From Merismopedia glauca CCAP 1448/3 (GTDB taxonomy: Bacteria; Cyanobacteriota; Cyanobacteriia; Cyanobacteriales; CCAP-1448), in NCBI RefSeq assembly GCF_003003775.1, contig NZ_PVWJ01000047.1, positions 1 through 37,506 of the forward strand: a stretch of 37,506 nt of DNA. The letters are read 5' to 3'. Numbering within the stretch: the first letter of the stretch is position 1; each line of letters starts with the position of its first letter. Below, piece after piece: positions 1 to 7,609 of this stretch. The translations under genes and the position numbers were made by a program. The notes below the pieces were generated by a model. The model worked only from the letters and a program-made list of their open reading frames with translations, ran no database searches and was not told where the DNA came from.

Positions 1-67
1 CTCAAGAGTACATTCAATTTATCACTAGCAACTTGGGTTACTAGTACAGGTTGGCGTAAATTACTTG

Positions 68-133
68 AGTTCGCTAGTGAACTACCCTACCCTGTTGGTT
101 CGTGCTACGCACTCACTACCGAGGGTGGGGCTT
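68..133 (-). ncRNA. Candidate right-end / guide-RNA region of the tnpB element
   Basis: This stretch covers the last codons and the 3' flank of tnpB. It contains an inverted repeat AGTTC-6 nt-GAACT (68-83) and a second pairing CCCTACCCT (85-93) with AGGGTGGGG (about 124-132). In this family the guide RNA is made from this position. The exact RNA ends and the guide sequence cannot be fixed, because the right boundary of the element is not defined by a second copy. Confidence 0.3.
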
Positions 134-1304
134 CCGACTTCAAGGGCGACAGCCTCACAGATGTCTTTCGACCCCTGCTTGGTCTTACGTTGCCTCCACC
201 GGCAGTCGCGCTAGTTCCTAACGCGAGAAGTCTAAGACCCTCAGCCTTTAGGTTCTGTGCCGCATTGACATCTCTGTCGTGGTGCTTTCCACAACTAGAG
301 CAAGTCCAATGACGCACATCCAAAGGCAAAGAGGAGACTCGGTGATAACAATTACTACAGGTCTTCGATGAAGGAAAAAATCTCTCCACCTTGACCAATA
401 TTTTGCCAGAACGCTCACACTTATAGTTCAGCATTCCAACGAAACTAGACCAGCCACAATCGCTTATCGCTTTTGCTAAACAATGATTTTTTACCATGTT
501 CTTGACTGCTAGATCTTCCACAACGATGACTTGGTTTTCGTTCACCAGTTTATGGGAGAGTTTGTGCAAAAAGTCTTGTCTCGAATTACTTATTTTCTGA
601 TGGACTTTAGCAACTAATTTTCTAGCTCTATTGCGACTATTAGAGCCTTTTACTTTTCTAGATAGTTTGCGTTGTTTACGCTTGAGGTTTTGCTCATGCT
701 TCTTGATATGCCGAGGATTGGGATACTTAGAGCCAGTGCTAGTAATAGCAAAGTCAGTGATACCCAAATCGATACCAATCGCATTGCCCTCACTGCTAGG
801 GGTGGGATATTCGCCTTCTTGCTGGGTAAGAATAGCCGCAAAATATTGACCACTAGGATTCTTGGAGATAGTAACAGTTTTGACTTCACCGTCAAGGGGG
901 CGATGCAAGTTGATTTTGATCCATCCCAATTTAGGAAGATAAATCAAGTTATCAACAAACTTAGTCCCTTGAGGATACTGGAGAGACTGCTTTCCGTGCT
1001 TCGATTTGAAGTTAGGAAACTTAGTTCTTTTCTCAAAAAAGTTGATAAACGATTTGCTCAAATTCAGGGTGACAGATTGCAGAACTTGAGAATGACATTC
1101 ACCCAGCCAAGGAAACTCTTTCTTGAGTGCTGGCAGCAGTGCATTGAGTCCTTCTCTAGACAATCCCTTCCCTGTCTCGGCATAGGTAGTAGTAGTCTCG
1201 TTCAGAGCGCGATTCCACCACCAACGGGCGCAACCGAAAAACTGAGAGAGCTTTTCGGCTTGTGCGTCGGAGGGATAGATTCGAGCTTTGACAGACTGAT
1301 ACAT
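105..1304 (-). CDS. tnpB: IS605-family OrfB / TnpB, RNA-guided nuclease-type protein
   Basis: 399 residues, a normal TnpB length. The fold runs from an N-terminal helical/OrfB part to a RuvC-like nuclease with an inserted zinc ribbon. RuvC acidic residues are visible: D179 in GIDLGITDFA, E263 in VVEDLAVKNM and D343/D345 in HHDRDVNAAQN. The zinc ribbon has C316xxC319 and C335xxC338. All key residues are present, so the protein looks functional. TnpB proteins of this family are known to cut DNA using a guide RNA made from the right end of the element, overlapping the 3' end of the gene. No tnpA transposase is next to it, so this is a solitary tnpB element that would need a transposase in trans. 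The ATG lacks an obvious Shine-Dalgarno sequence and has a hairpin directly upstream (1311-1335). Confidence 0.93.
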   Translation of the reverse strand: MYQSVKARIYPSDAQAEKLSQFFGCARWWWNRALNETTTTYAETGKGLSREGLNALLPALKKEFPWLGECHSQVLQSVTLNLSKSFINFFEKRTKFPNFKSKHGKQSLQYPQGTKFVDNLIYLPKLGWIKINLHRPLDGEVKTVTISKNPSGQYFAAILTQQEGEYPTPSSEGNAIGIDLGITDFAITSTGSKYPNPRHIKKHEQNLKRKQRKLSRKVKGSNSRNRARKLVAKVHQKISNSRQDFLHKLSHKLVNENQVIVVEDLAVKNMVKNHCLAKAISDCGWSSFVGMLNYKCERSGKILVKVERFFPSSKTCSNCYHRVSSLPLDVRHWTCSSCGKHHDRDVNAAQNLKAEGLRLLALGTSATAGGGNVRPSRGRKTSVRLSPLKSEAPPSVVSA

Positions 1305-1310
1305 CGTTGT

Positions 1311-1335
1311 TTATCACGAAATGTTTTCATGATAA
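1311..1335 (-). promoter_or_regulatory. Inverted repeat just upstream of the tnpB start
   Basis: TTATCACGAAA (1311-1321) pairs with TTTCATGATAA (1325-1335): 10 of 11 positions with a 3-nt loop. It ends 6 nt before the tnpB ATG on the minus strand, where a ribosome binding site or operator would lie. A role in limiting expression is inference. Confidence 0.35.
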
Positions 1336-1382
1336 CACAGATTGATTCAGTGGTTAAAACAAGGAATTTGCTCGTCTCGTCG

Positions 1383-1435
1383 CCCATCCACCCATCTCTC
1401 TATGGCTTACGCCTACTAGCTCGTGGGTGGATGGG
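1383..1435. repeat. Left-end hairpin of the tnpB element
   Basis: A perfect 12-bp inverted repeat, CCCATCCACCCA (1383-1394) and TGGGTGGATGGG (1424-1435), lies 5' of tnpB. Subterminal imperfect hairpins are the ends recognised by the Y1 transposases that move IS200/IS605 elements. The exact left boundary, probably within 1436-1528, is not determined. Confidence 0.5.
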
Positions 1436-1528
1436 ACTCCTCATCTCGTTTCTCGTGCGAGACGCTACGCGAACGGCTTTCATCCCCTAAGAGCTCCGTT
1501 CTCGCCAGGAAGGGGAATTCCCGCCTGT

Positions 1529-1948
1529 TCAGTTAAATAACTCAAAAACTTGGCGACAAAAAAACTTAATTTGGTCGATCGTTTGAGCATTAGGTTGAAC
1601 TTCCCCCACAAACTGCCAATCTTGGACAGTAGATAGTCGCCACTTTTCCCCAGTATGATTAAATCCAACTACCTCCAGACCGATCGCTCTTCTCAAATTC
1701 TCTATGGGGTCTTGATACAGCCTAATTTGCACCAAAATACTCCGACTTTGCCAACGCCGACTCCATCCAGGTAAATGGAAACCAATATCAATGGAGTCAG
1801 GATCGACTAATTCTCGCGTGTCTGGATCGTTCTTCCAAGGTTTTAGATCTGCTCTAGCATCTGGAAACTGGGACTTAAAGAGATTAACTACAGCAGCGAT
1901 TTTACTGGTTAATTCAATATTTGTGGCTTGTTCTGCTGCATTCACCAA
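1529..1948 (-). CDS. Conserved-looking hypothetical protein
   Basis: 139 residues with no signal peptide, membrane segment or motif I recognise. The composition is soluble and mixed, with several Trp and Asp residues (KPWKNDPDTREL, HLPGWSRRWQSR), and the codon use resembles the neighbours, so it looks like a real gene. Its stop lies close to the presumed left end of the tnpB element, so that element probably landed just behind it. The function is unknown. Confidence 0.6.
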   Translation of the reverse strand: MVNAAEQATNIELTSKIAAVVNLFKSQFPDARADLKPWKNDPDTRELVDPDSIDIGFHLPGWSRRWQSRSILVQIRLYQDPIENLRRAIGLEVVGFNHTGEKWRLSTVQDWQFVGEVQPNAQTIDQIKFFCRQVFELFN

Positions 1949-2035
1949 ACAAATTTCCTAATAACACTTTAGGTAATTATATCTACTAATTTTGTGTAGG
2001 CAAGGTTGTATAGCAGAAGTCATTTGTAGAGACGT

Positions 2036-2159
2036 AGCATTGCTGATTTGAAGTATGAATTGTTGATTGTTGATGGTTGATTGGGTTTTCTTTCGCCCTA
2101 ATCTCTCACTATTCCGAATTGGGGTGTCAACCTAGTTCATACCTTAATTCAGCAACGCC
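2036..2159 (+). mobile_element. Miniature inverted-repeat element, family 1, copy 1
   Basis: About 124 bp with ends GCATTGCTGA (from 2037) and TCAGCAACGC (to 2158), inverted repeats with one mismatch whose similarity continues inward (TTTGAAGTATGAA against TTAAGGTATGAA read from the other end). Inside are three 7-bp GTTGATT-type units (2062-2082). The same element recurs at 20019-20157 and in part at 29787-29853. It has no coding capacity. No target duplication is visible here, so the copy may be old. The left flank GTAGAGACGT (2026-2035) is half of a hairpin repeat seen complete at 30711-30739. Confidence 0.75.
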
Positions 2160-2210
2160 CCCTTTCCCCCAATGCTTGATAATTGTTAATTACTATTTAG
2201 GATTTTGAGT

Positions 2211-3059
2211 GTGTCAACCACAGAGCAAAAAATCAAAGTCGGTAACCTAGAGTGGTTTTATCGGGAAGCTAAAGCCGTTGGAGCAGAAGAAGAAGGGGTA
2301 GTAGTATTTTTACATGGATTACCTGCCCAAAGTTACACTTGGACGGTAATTATGCCAGAATTAGCAACTAAGGGGTGGCGATCGCTGGCTCCTGACTGGA
2401 TTGGGAGTGGTTTTTCTAGCAAACCTCAACGGCGTGACTTTGACTACACCCCAGACACTTTTATTAAAGCTTTAGAAGATTTAATTGCTGCTTGGGAACT
2501 GACCAAATTCTCGCTGGTGGTGCAGGGATTTTTGGGTTCTATGGGTATCCAATACGCTTTACGTCATCCAGAACAGATAGACCGCTTAGCCATCTTAAAC
2601 GCGCCGTTATCCTCGAATGCGACATTACCCTGGCGAATGCGACAACTGGGTTTACCCCTAGTAGGTGATATGCTGACTCAAGATCCTCTCTCATCGGAGC
2701 GGATTTTAGAAGCTGGTTGTCGGTATATCATTGCAGAAAAAGATTTAGAGGTCTATCGGGGACCTTATCTCAAAACATCTGCTGCTGGACGCAGCTTATT
2801 AGCAACTGTCCAAAATTTACAGCTAAAATCATCCCTGACTGAAATTGAAACTGGGTTAAAACAGTGGATGCATCCAACCCAAATAATTTGGGGAATCAAA
2901 GATCCGTGGTTAGATATAGATACGGCGATCGCCACGGTCAAATCTTTAGCTAAAGGGGAATTAGTTAAAATTGAGGAAGCTGGACACTATCCCCAAGAGC
3001 ATTACTCAGGTCAAGTATCTGATGCTTTGAGTAACTTTTTGCGTCGGGAAGTTGTTTAA
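2211..3059 (+). CDS. Alpha/beta hydrolase fold protein, apparently lacking the nucleophile
   Basis: About 282 residues of the alpha/beta hydrolase fold, closest in layout to the haloalkane dehalogenase/epoxide hydrolase branch. Counting from an upstream TTG at 2205, the oxyanion motif HGLP is at 37-40, the acid D233 is in GIKDPWL and H261 is in EEAGHYPQEH. The nucleophile elbow normally reads like VVQDWGG or VGHSMGG. Here it reads VVQGFLGS, with Gly108 where Asp or Ser should be. It may therefore be non-hydrolytic or use other chemistry. I prefer the GTG at 2211, 8 nt after AGGA, because the upstream TTG is only 2 nt from it. psbQ lies about 110 bp downstream on the same strand. Confidence 0.85.
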   Translation: MSTTEQKIKVGNLEWFYREAKAVGAEEEGVVVFLHGLPAQSYTWTVIMPELATKGWRSLAPDWIGSGFSSKPQRRDFDYTPDTFIKALEDLIAAWELTKFSLVVQGFLGSMGIQYALRHPEQIDRLAILNAPLSSNATLPWRMRQLGLPLVGDMLTQDPLSSERILEAGCRYIIAEKDLEVYRGPYLKTSAAGRSLLATVQNLQLKSSLTEIETGLKQWMHPTQIIWGIKDPWLDIDTAIATVKSLAKGELVKIEEAGHYPQEHYSGQVSDALSNFLRREVV

Positions 3060-3168
3060 AAATGGTGAGTTAAGTAAACTCCTAGCCTTAAGATAATTTA
3101 TGGACTACTTACCCCAAATATGGATTGGTATGAGAGTTCGGCTCAAGAGTCAATTCAGGAAACCGACT

Positions 3169-3609
3169 ATGATTCGTTATCGCTCTATATTAAACGTGCT
3201 GATTGTCCTAGTAGCAGTCTTGGTCGTCAGTTGTGGCGGTCCTGCGGCTAAAGCACCTACCTACAGCACTCAACAAATCCAACAATTTCAACAATACAGT
3301 TCTAGAATCGCAGGTTTTGGCGATCGCCTATCAGAATTACAAACTTTAGTCGATGGCAAAAAATGGAATGATGTCAGAAGCTTTATCCACGGTCCTCTAG
3401 GCGATCTTCGCTTACAAATGGTGAATTTGTCCAGAGAACTATTTCCTGACGCTAAAGCCAAGGCTCTGGCTCAATCCAAGGATGTTTTCAATCACTTAGT
3501 CAAAATCGATGAAGCGGCTCAATCTGGTAATTATGAGCTAGCTAGCCGCAACGTATCGGAAGTAGTTGAGGATATTAAAGCTTTTCTACAACTGGTTCCC
3601 CAAGGATAA
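3169..3609 (+). CDS. psbQ: Photosystem II lipoprotein PsbQ (CyanoQ)
   Basis: An extrinsic, lumenal subunit of cyanobacterial photosystem II that helps stabilise the oxygen-evolving side. From the ATG at 3169 (AGGA 8 nt upstream) the protein has 146 residues. It has a short basic n-region, a hydrophobic stretch (ILNVLIVLVAVLV) and the lipobox LVVSC with the modified Cys at residue 22. The rest is a helical-bundle domain rich in Gln and Lys, as expected for PsbQ. The frame stays open upstream to 3100, but that extension would put 23 residues before the signal peptide and is unlikely. A terminator-like hairpin follows at 3644. Confidence 0.85.
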   Translation: MIRYRSILNVLIVLVAVLVVSCGGPAAKAPTYSTQQIQQFQQYSSRIAGFGDRLSELQTLVDGKKWNDVRSFIHGPLGDLRLQMVNLSRELFPDAKAKALAQSKDVFNHLVKIDEAAQSGNYELASRNVSEVVEDIKAFLQLVPQG

Positions 3610-3643
3610 AATTTTGATTTTTGTTGAACATACTTAAATCTAG

Positions 3644-3663
3644 AGGGAGCTTTTGCTCCCTTT
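3644..3663 (+). terminator. Putative psbQ terminator
   Basis: AGGGAGC (3644-3650), loop TTTT, GCTCCCT (3655-3661), followed by TTAATT. A compact GC stem 35 nt after the psbQ stop. The T-run is short, so strength is uncertain. Confidence 0.55.
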
Positions 3664-3770
3664 AATTCTGAGAGTAGCGACACTAAATTGGAATTCCGTA
3701 AAAATACAGTTGTGAATAGTGATTTATACTCTTCACAATACTTATTAAAGTGTTAATTTTGGTAATAATT

Positions 3771-4619
3771 ATGGGAATGCTTGGAAACTTAGAAGACTTT
3801 TCTCTAGCTAACATATTACAGATGTTTGAACGGTCTTCGAGATCGGGTCAATTGTCTATTTGGACACCAAACGGTATTTATCGGATTTGGTTTTATCAAG
3901 GTAGAGTTATGGCAGGTGTATCTCCCCAGCCAGAAAACAATTTGAGAAACTTTCTTAAATCTCACCCAGAAGCAGATGACAAACTCAAGTCTTTTCTAAG
4001 TTCTTCTTTATCTATCGATCGCCCTTTAGGAATACATCTCAAAGAAAAAGAATTAGTGTCACGTAAATTATTAGCTGATGCTTTTCGCCAACAATTACAA
4101 ATAGCGGTGTATAGCATCATCAATCATCCCAGTGGGCAATTCCGATTTACATCTAATTTACCATTTCCATATTTAGAAATGACTGGTTTGAGTAAAAGTG
4201 CTATAGAAGTAGCTCTGCAAGGTTTGCGTCAAGTAGAAAAGCAGAAACAATTAGAAGCTAGTTTCCCCCAGCCAGATAGTTCTTTCTTTCGATTGACTCA
4301 AGAATTACCATTAGTTAATTTATCAACTTTAGAGTGGAGTATTTGGGAACGAGTTTCCCCAGATATTCCGATTAACAACCTAGCTCAGAAATTGGGCGAA
4401 GATTTGTTAGAAATTCGCCAAGCTTGTTCTAGGCTAATTCAGATTGGTTTGTTAGAAGAAATAACAGCAGAACGAAGGCAAGAAGCTCAAGAAAGTTCAC
4501 AAGTAAATGAAGGAACTATAGCTACTAAAAAAGCAAATGGTTTCTTAGAAACTATGAATGCTCCAGTTAATCTAGATCTCTTAGATAAACTGAAAAATAT
4601 GCTCAAATCAATTCGTTAG
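3771..4619 (+). CDS. DUF4388 (PATAN-like) domain protein
   Basis: The N-terminus (MGMLGNLEDFSLANILQMFE, then SSRSGQLSIW, IWFYQGRVMAG) matches the DUF4388/PatA N-terminal type of domain. This domain is found in cyanobacterial signalling proteins and some response regulators, usually with REC domains. No receiver domain is present here. The C-terminal part (about 180-250) looks like a winged-helix or helical module (SPDIPINNLAQKLGEDLLEIRQACSRLIQIGLLEEI). I prefer the ATG at 3771; an in-frame GTG at 3750 would only add a hydrophobic start. The partner and signal are unknown. Confidence 0.75.
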   Translation: MGMLGNLEDFSLANILQMFERSSRSGQLSIWTPNGIYRIWFYQGRVMAGVSPQPENNLRNFLKSHPEADDKLKSFLSSSLSIDRPLGIHLKEKELVSRKLLADAFRQQLQIAVYSIINHPSGQFRFTSNLPFPYLEMTGLSKSAIEVALQGLRQVEKQKQLEASFPQPDSSFFRLTQELPLVNLSTLEWSIWERVSPDIPINNLAQKLGEDLLEIRQACSRLIQIGLLEEITAERRQEAQESSQVNEGTIATKKANGFLETMNAPVNLDLLDKLKNMLKSIR

Positions 4620-4647
4620 CATTGGGCATTGGGCATTGGGCATTGGG
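4620..4647 (+). repeat. 7-bp tandem repeat (CATTGGG)x4
   Basis: Four perfect copies of CATTGGG starting on the base after the stop codon of the DUF4388 gene. One of several period-7 arrays in this window. Confidence 0.9.
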
Positions 4648-4719
4648 TAAAAGTTAGTAGGAAAAACTATATATACAACATTAATTTGTACAGCACCTTA
4701 GAAGAATATAGTGAATATT

Positions 4720-6204
4720 TCAAAGCCGAGAGTTTCGTAATCCATCTATCAAAACAAATCTGATATCTCGCTTTTCAGTTATTAGTTTAATTCCAGGTTC
4801 TTTAAGATTAATAAATTCCAAATCCCTTTCTTGACCACTAACCAAAAAATCATTAATGGCAATTCGGTAGTTACGCTTAGTTTCTAATAGTTTTCCCCCA
4901 ATTAACCATTTACCTGTCTTCTCATCTTTACTGACATTGGCTGTTTGCAAATATCCCCCCCGACCTAGATTAACTTGACCTTGGATTAACATCTTTTCTA
5001 GAAGGCTGCCATCTATTTCTACACCTAATACTTTACCTCCAAAAGGTAGAGTCCGAATCACATCATATTCAGTCACTACACCAGGAGGAATAACATCATC
5101 TATTCTGATAGAGCCACTATTAAAAACTGCCAAATCTGCATTCTCTACTTCTTTCAACATAGAGTTAGCTAAAATTTCAGTTAAATTAGTGCTTTGATTG
5201 CGGACATGAGATTCTAATCCATCTAAAGCGACTTTGGTAGTAGTAACTTTTTTGTCTGGAGAAAAGCCTTGAGCACGGAAAGCATTAAAGCCTTTTTGCA
5301 CCCATTCATTCACTAACTTAGCAGTTTGTGGATCTTCAGGAATTGCTTCAGTAACTGGCTGTAGTTTAGCATTAATGCTTAAGTTACGAGATTCAGTATC
5401 AAAAGTTAAATTGTGGATGTAAACGCTACGAGCATTAGCATCAGCTTTATAAATTGGAGTAAAATCTCGACCTCGCCACTGCTGAATATTTTCATGTTCG
5501 TGACCGCCCAAAATTACATCTATTTCGGGAACTAATTCAGCTATTTGTCTATCTTCAGTAATAGAAAGATGAGTGACAGCGATGATAATATCTACCCGTT
5601 CTTTGAGGACTTTTACTTGCTCCTTAGTCGTAGCTAAAGCATCTCGATATGTCACATAATCTTTTTTGTTACTATTAATAGTCACTCCGATTAAACCTAC
5701 TTTGACTATTTTACCTTCATTGGTTTTAATCTCAATAATTTGATAAGGGTTGACATTAGGAAAAGGTTGACCTTGACTATCAAAAACATTCCCAGAAAAG
5801 AACTTAAATTTAGCTTCCTTCAGCCTTTGATAAAAAGCTTCTTTGGGCAGATCGAACTCATGATTTCCAAAAGTAGCAAAATCTAAGCCAATCTGATTTA
5901 AAACCGCTACCATTTGTTGACCAGCTAAAGGCTGATTATTAACCTTCGCAGTACCTAAAGCGGATGGACTCAAAAAGTCACCAGCTAAGATAGTATAAGT
6001 GCGAGGATTTTGAGTTTGCAACTGTTTTTTAATAGTAGCAACTCGCGCTAATCCTCCTCTAGTTCCTCCTTCAACTGGAGCAATTTCATAAATATCATTG
6101 AGGTGAAGTAAAGTGAAGTTAACTACTTCAGCTAAACTAGGAGTCGCCCAAGAAAGTATTAGTGCAGGTACACTGACAGCTAAAGCTTTATTTACAAGTT
6201 TCAT
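4720..6204 (-). CDS. Exported metallophosphatase / 5'-nucleotidase family protein
   Basis: About 495 residues of the UshA/5'-nucleotidase superfamily, expected to hydrolyse nucleotides or related phosphate esters outside the cytoplasm. It has a signal peptide with likely cleavage after ATPSLA (about residue 27). The calcineurin-like domain shows LHLNDIYEI (D39), GDF (D78), GNHEFD (N116, H117), THLS (H214) and GGHEHE (H237, H239). The C-terminal 5'-nucleotidase domain has NSGSIRID and LPFGGKVLGVEIDG. The first motif has Tyr where classical enzymes have the His of DxH, as in the NDVYE-type subgroup of this family. The start is one of two adjacent ATGs after AAGG; an upstream in-frame GTG (6210) is less likely. 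The substrate is not predictable. Confidence 0.85.
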   Translation of the reverse strand: MKLVNKALAVSVPALILSWATPSLAEVVNFTLLHLNDIYEIAPVEGGTRGGLARVATIKKQLQTQNPRTYTILAGDFLSPSALGTAKVNNQPLAGQQMVAVLNQIGLDFATFGNHEFDLPKEAFYQRLKEAKFKFFSGNVFDSQGQPFPNVNPYQIIEIKTNEGKIVKVGLIGVTINSNKKDYVTYRDALATTKEQVKVLKERVDIIIAVTHLSITEDRQIAELVPEIDVILGGHEHENIQQWRGRDFTPIYKADANARSVYIHNLTFDTESRNLSINAKLQPVTEAIPEDPQTAKLVNEWVQKGFNAFRAQGFSPDKKVTTTKVALDGLESHVRNQSTNLTEILANSMLKEVENADLAVFNSGSIRIDDVIPPGVVTEYDVIRTLPFGGKVLGVEIDGSLLEKMLIQGQVNLGRGGYLQTANVSKDEKTGKWLIGGKLLETKRNYRIAINDFLVSGQERDLEFINLKEPGIKLITEKRDIRFVLIDGLRNSRL

Positions 6205-6282
6205 CATCACCTTATGATTTGCAATTTTGATGGGATATCGGACTCAAAAAAGGCTTAATTGAGTCGAATCATATTAATTAAA

Positions 6283-6870
6283 TCAATTCTCTGATTTAAC
6301 TTGACTGCTATGACTGCGGGGGTCATCAGTATTAGATTGGGAAGGCATAATTTTAGGTGCAAAAGCGGAAATTTGTCCTGATGCTTTGGCGTAGGGTAAA
6401 GAAGAATTAGCGATTAAAGCATCTAAATTAGCTGCCATAATCAAACGAGGAATTTCACCAATTGTTTCGGCTACAGATTCTCCTTGAGGATTGAGATAGA
6501 CAAAATGAGGAATTCCATCAACCCGATATCGAGTAATTTCTGGTAACCATTTAGTATTATCAACATTGAGCATGACAAAGTTTAATTTATCCCCATATTC
6601 CGTCTTCAATTTGCTGACATCTTCCGCCATTGCTTGACAAGTAGTACACCAATTGGCATAAAACTCTATTAAAGTTGGTTTGCCGTTATTCACTGCTACG
6701 TCTATAGGGACAGCTTTAGTCGCTAGCGTCTCTAAAGTTGTAGTGGGGGTTTGAGTCCGAAATCCCAAACTCAAGGCGATCGCGAGGGCGATCGCAGCCA
6801 TAGCGATGATAAAATTGCGCCAGCGAGGATCGGATGGGGCAGAATTGGATTCGGGGAGGTTCGCAGCCAT
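6283..6870 (-). CDS. txlA: Membrane-anchored thioredoxin-like protein (TxlA/HCF164 type)
   Basis: 195 residues with one N-terminal membrane anchor (about 19-37), then a thioredoxin fold facing the lumen or periplasm. The active site is W74-C-T-T-C78, followed by the cis-Pro region (DGIPHFVYLN). This layout matches cyanobacterial TxlA and plant HCF164, which pass reducing power across the thylakoid membrane and serve cytochrome assembly. The C-terminal 35 residues are Ser/Gln-rich and look disordered. It is transcribed divergently from the NIL-ferredoxin gene, 58 bp away. Confidence 0.8.
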   Translation of the reverse strand: MAANLPESNSAPSDPRWRNFIIAMAAIALAIALSLGFRTQTPTTTLETLATKAVPIDVAVNNGKPTLIEFYANWCTTCQAMAEDVSKLKTEYGDKLNFVMLNVDNTKWLPEITRYRVDGIPHFVYLNPQGESVAETIGEIPRLIMAANLDALIANSSLPYAKASGQISAFAPKIMPSQSNTDDPRSHSSQVKSEN

Positions 6871-6928
6871 GTCTAATATTGCGTAGGATCAAAATACCAG
6901 TATACTTTCACTCTCCAAAACCCCTACC

Positions 6929-7333
6929 GTGAAAAAACGGGTCAAACTTACCTTCCCCAAACGTTATATCCAAATGCCGATTACCTATCGGCTAGCCAAA
7001 GATTTTAACGTCGCTGCTAATATTATTCGCGCTCAAGTAGCCCCCAATCAAGTGGGTAAGCTAGTGGTAGAACTATCGGGAGATATCGATCAATTAGATA
7101 GTGCCATTGACTGGATGCGATCGCAAGGGGTTCAAGTCTCTCTCGCTAGCAAGGAAATCTTGATTGATGAAGAAACCTGCGTTCATTGTGGGTTATGCAC
7201 CGGAGTTTGTCCGACAGAAGCCTTAACCCTCGAACCATCGACCTTCCGTCTCCATTTTGCCAGATCTCGCTGCATCGTCTGCGAACAGTGTATCCCGACT
7301 TGTCCGGTACAAGCAATTTCTACTAATATTTAG
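6929..7333 (+). CDS. NIL domain 4Fe-4S ferredoxin-like protein
   Basis: 134 residues. The N-terminal NIL domain (about 1-75) has the fold of the regulatory domain found at the end of methionine ABC transporter ATPases. It is followed by two 4Fe-4S motifs: C84xxC87xxC90xxxC94 and C115xxC118xxC121xxxC125. A GTG start is chosen because the sequence from KKRVKLTFPKR is part of the expected NIL domain; the later ATG (6977) would cut into it. The product is probably a small electron carrier with a ligand-binding domain. Links to sulfur amino acid metabolism are inference from the family. Confidence 0.85.
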   Translation: MKKRVKLTFPKRYIQMPITYRLAKDFNVAANIIRAQVAPNQVGKLVVELSGDIDQLDSAIDWMRSQGVQVSLASKEILIDEETCVHCGLCTGVCPTEALTLEPSTFRLHFARSRCIVCEQCIPTCPVQAISTNI

Positions 7334-7342
7334 TGAAGATAC

Positions 7343-7545
7343 CTCATACCAATTCACCTTGAAGACGCTACAAATTTTGGGTAGGGGCGCAACGCGTTGC
7401 GCCCCTACTTCAGTGGACTTGAGCTATGAGCCGTGAACTTGAGTTCACGGCGGAGCAAGGCTTTCACGTTAAGTTGACACCAATGAATCCTTTGCGCCCC
7501 TACAGAGAATTCATGCGTAGTGATTATTTAGTGAATTGGTATAAG
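7343..7545 (-). mobile_element. Repeat element, family 2, copy A (uninterrupted)
   Basis: About 200 bp bounded by a perfect 12-bp inverted repeat, ATACCAATTCAC (7346-7357) and GTGAATTGGTAT (7531-7542). Inside are a 28-bp perfect palindrome (7381-7408) and a hairpin CCGTGAACT/AGTTCACGG (7431-7450). Read on the minus strand, it aligns from its end inward with 26541-26772, including the ATGAATTCTCTG segment that in the other copy is split by a second element. It contains no coding frame. Confidence 0.75.
7381..7408. repeat. 28-bp perfect palindrome
   Basis: The half-site GTAGGGGCGCAACG is followed by its exact complement without a loop. The outer part GTAGGGGCGCAA also occurs at 26678-26689 and, inverted, at 26909-26920. 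Confidence 0.9.
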
Positions 7546-7572
7546 TTGCGATCGCTCGATCGCTTGATATAT

Positions 7573-7595
7573 TAGGGTAGGCAATGGCTAACCTA
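7573..7595. repeat. Dispersed TAGGGTAGGC hairpin, degenerate copy
   Basis: TAGGGTAGGCA then TGGCTAACCTA: three differences from the perfect hairpins at 18718-18740 and 26619-26641. It lies 15 bp before the PucC-family start codon. Confidence 0.6.
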
Positions 7596-7609
7596 CTTCT
7601 ATAGAACCC

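Noticed and set aside
672-1490. Long frame (272 codons) on the plus strand opposite tnpB
   Set aside because: It is fully antisense to an intact tnpB with all catalytic motifs, and its protein has no recognisable features.
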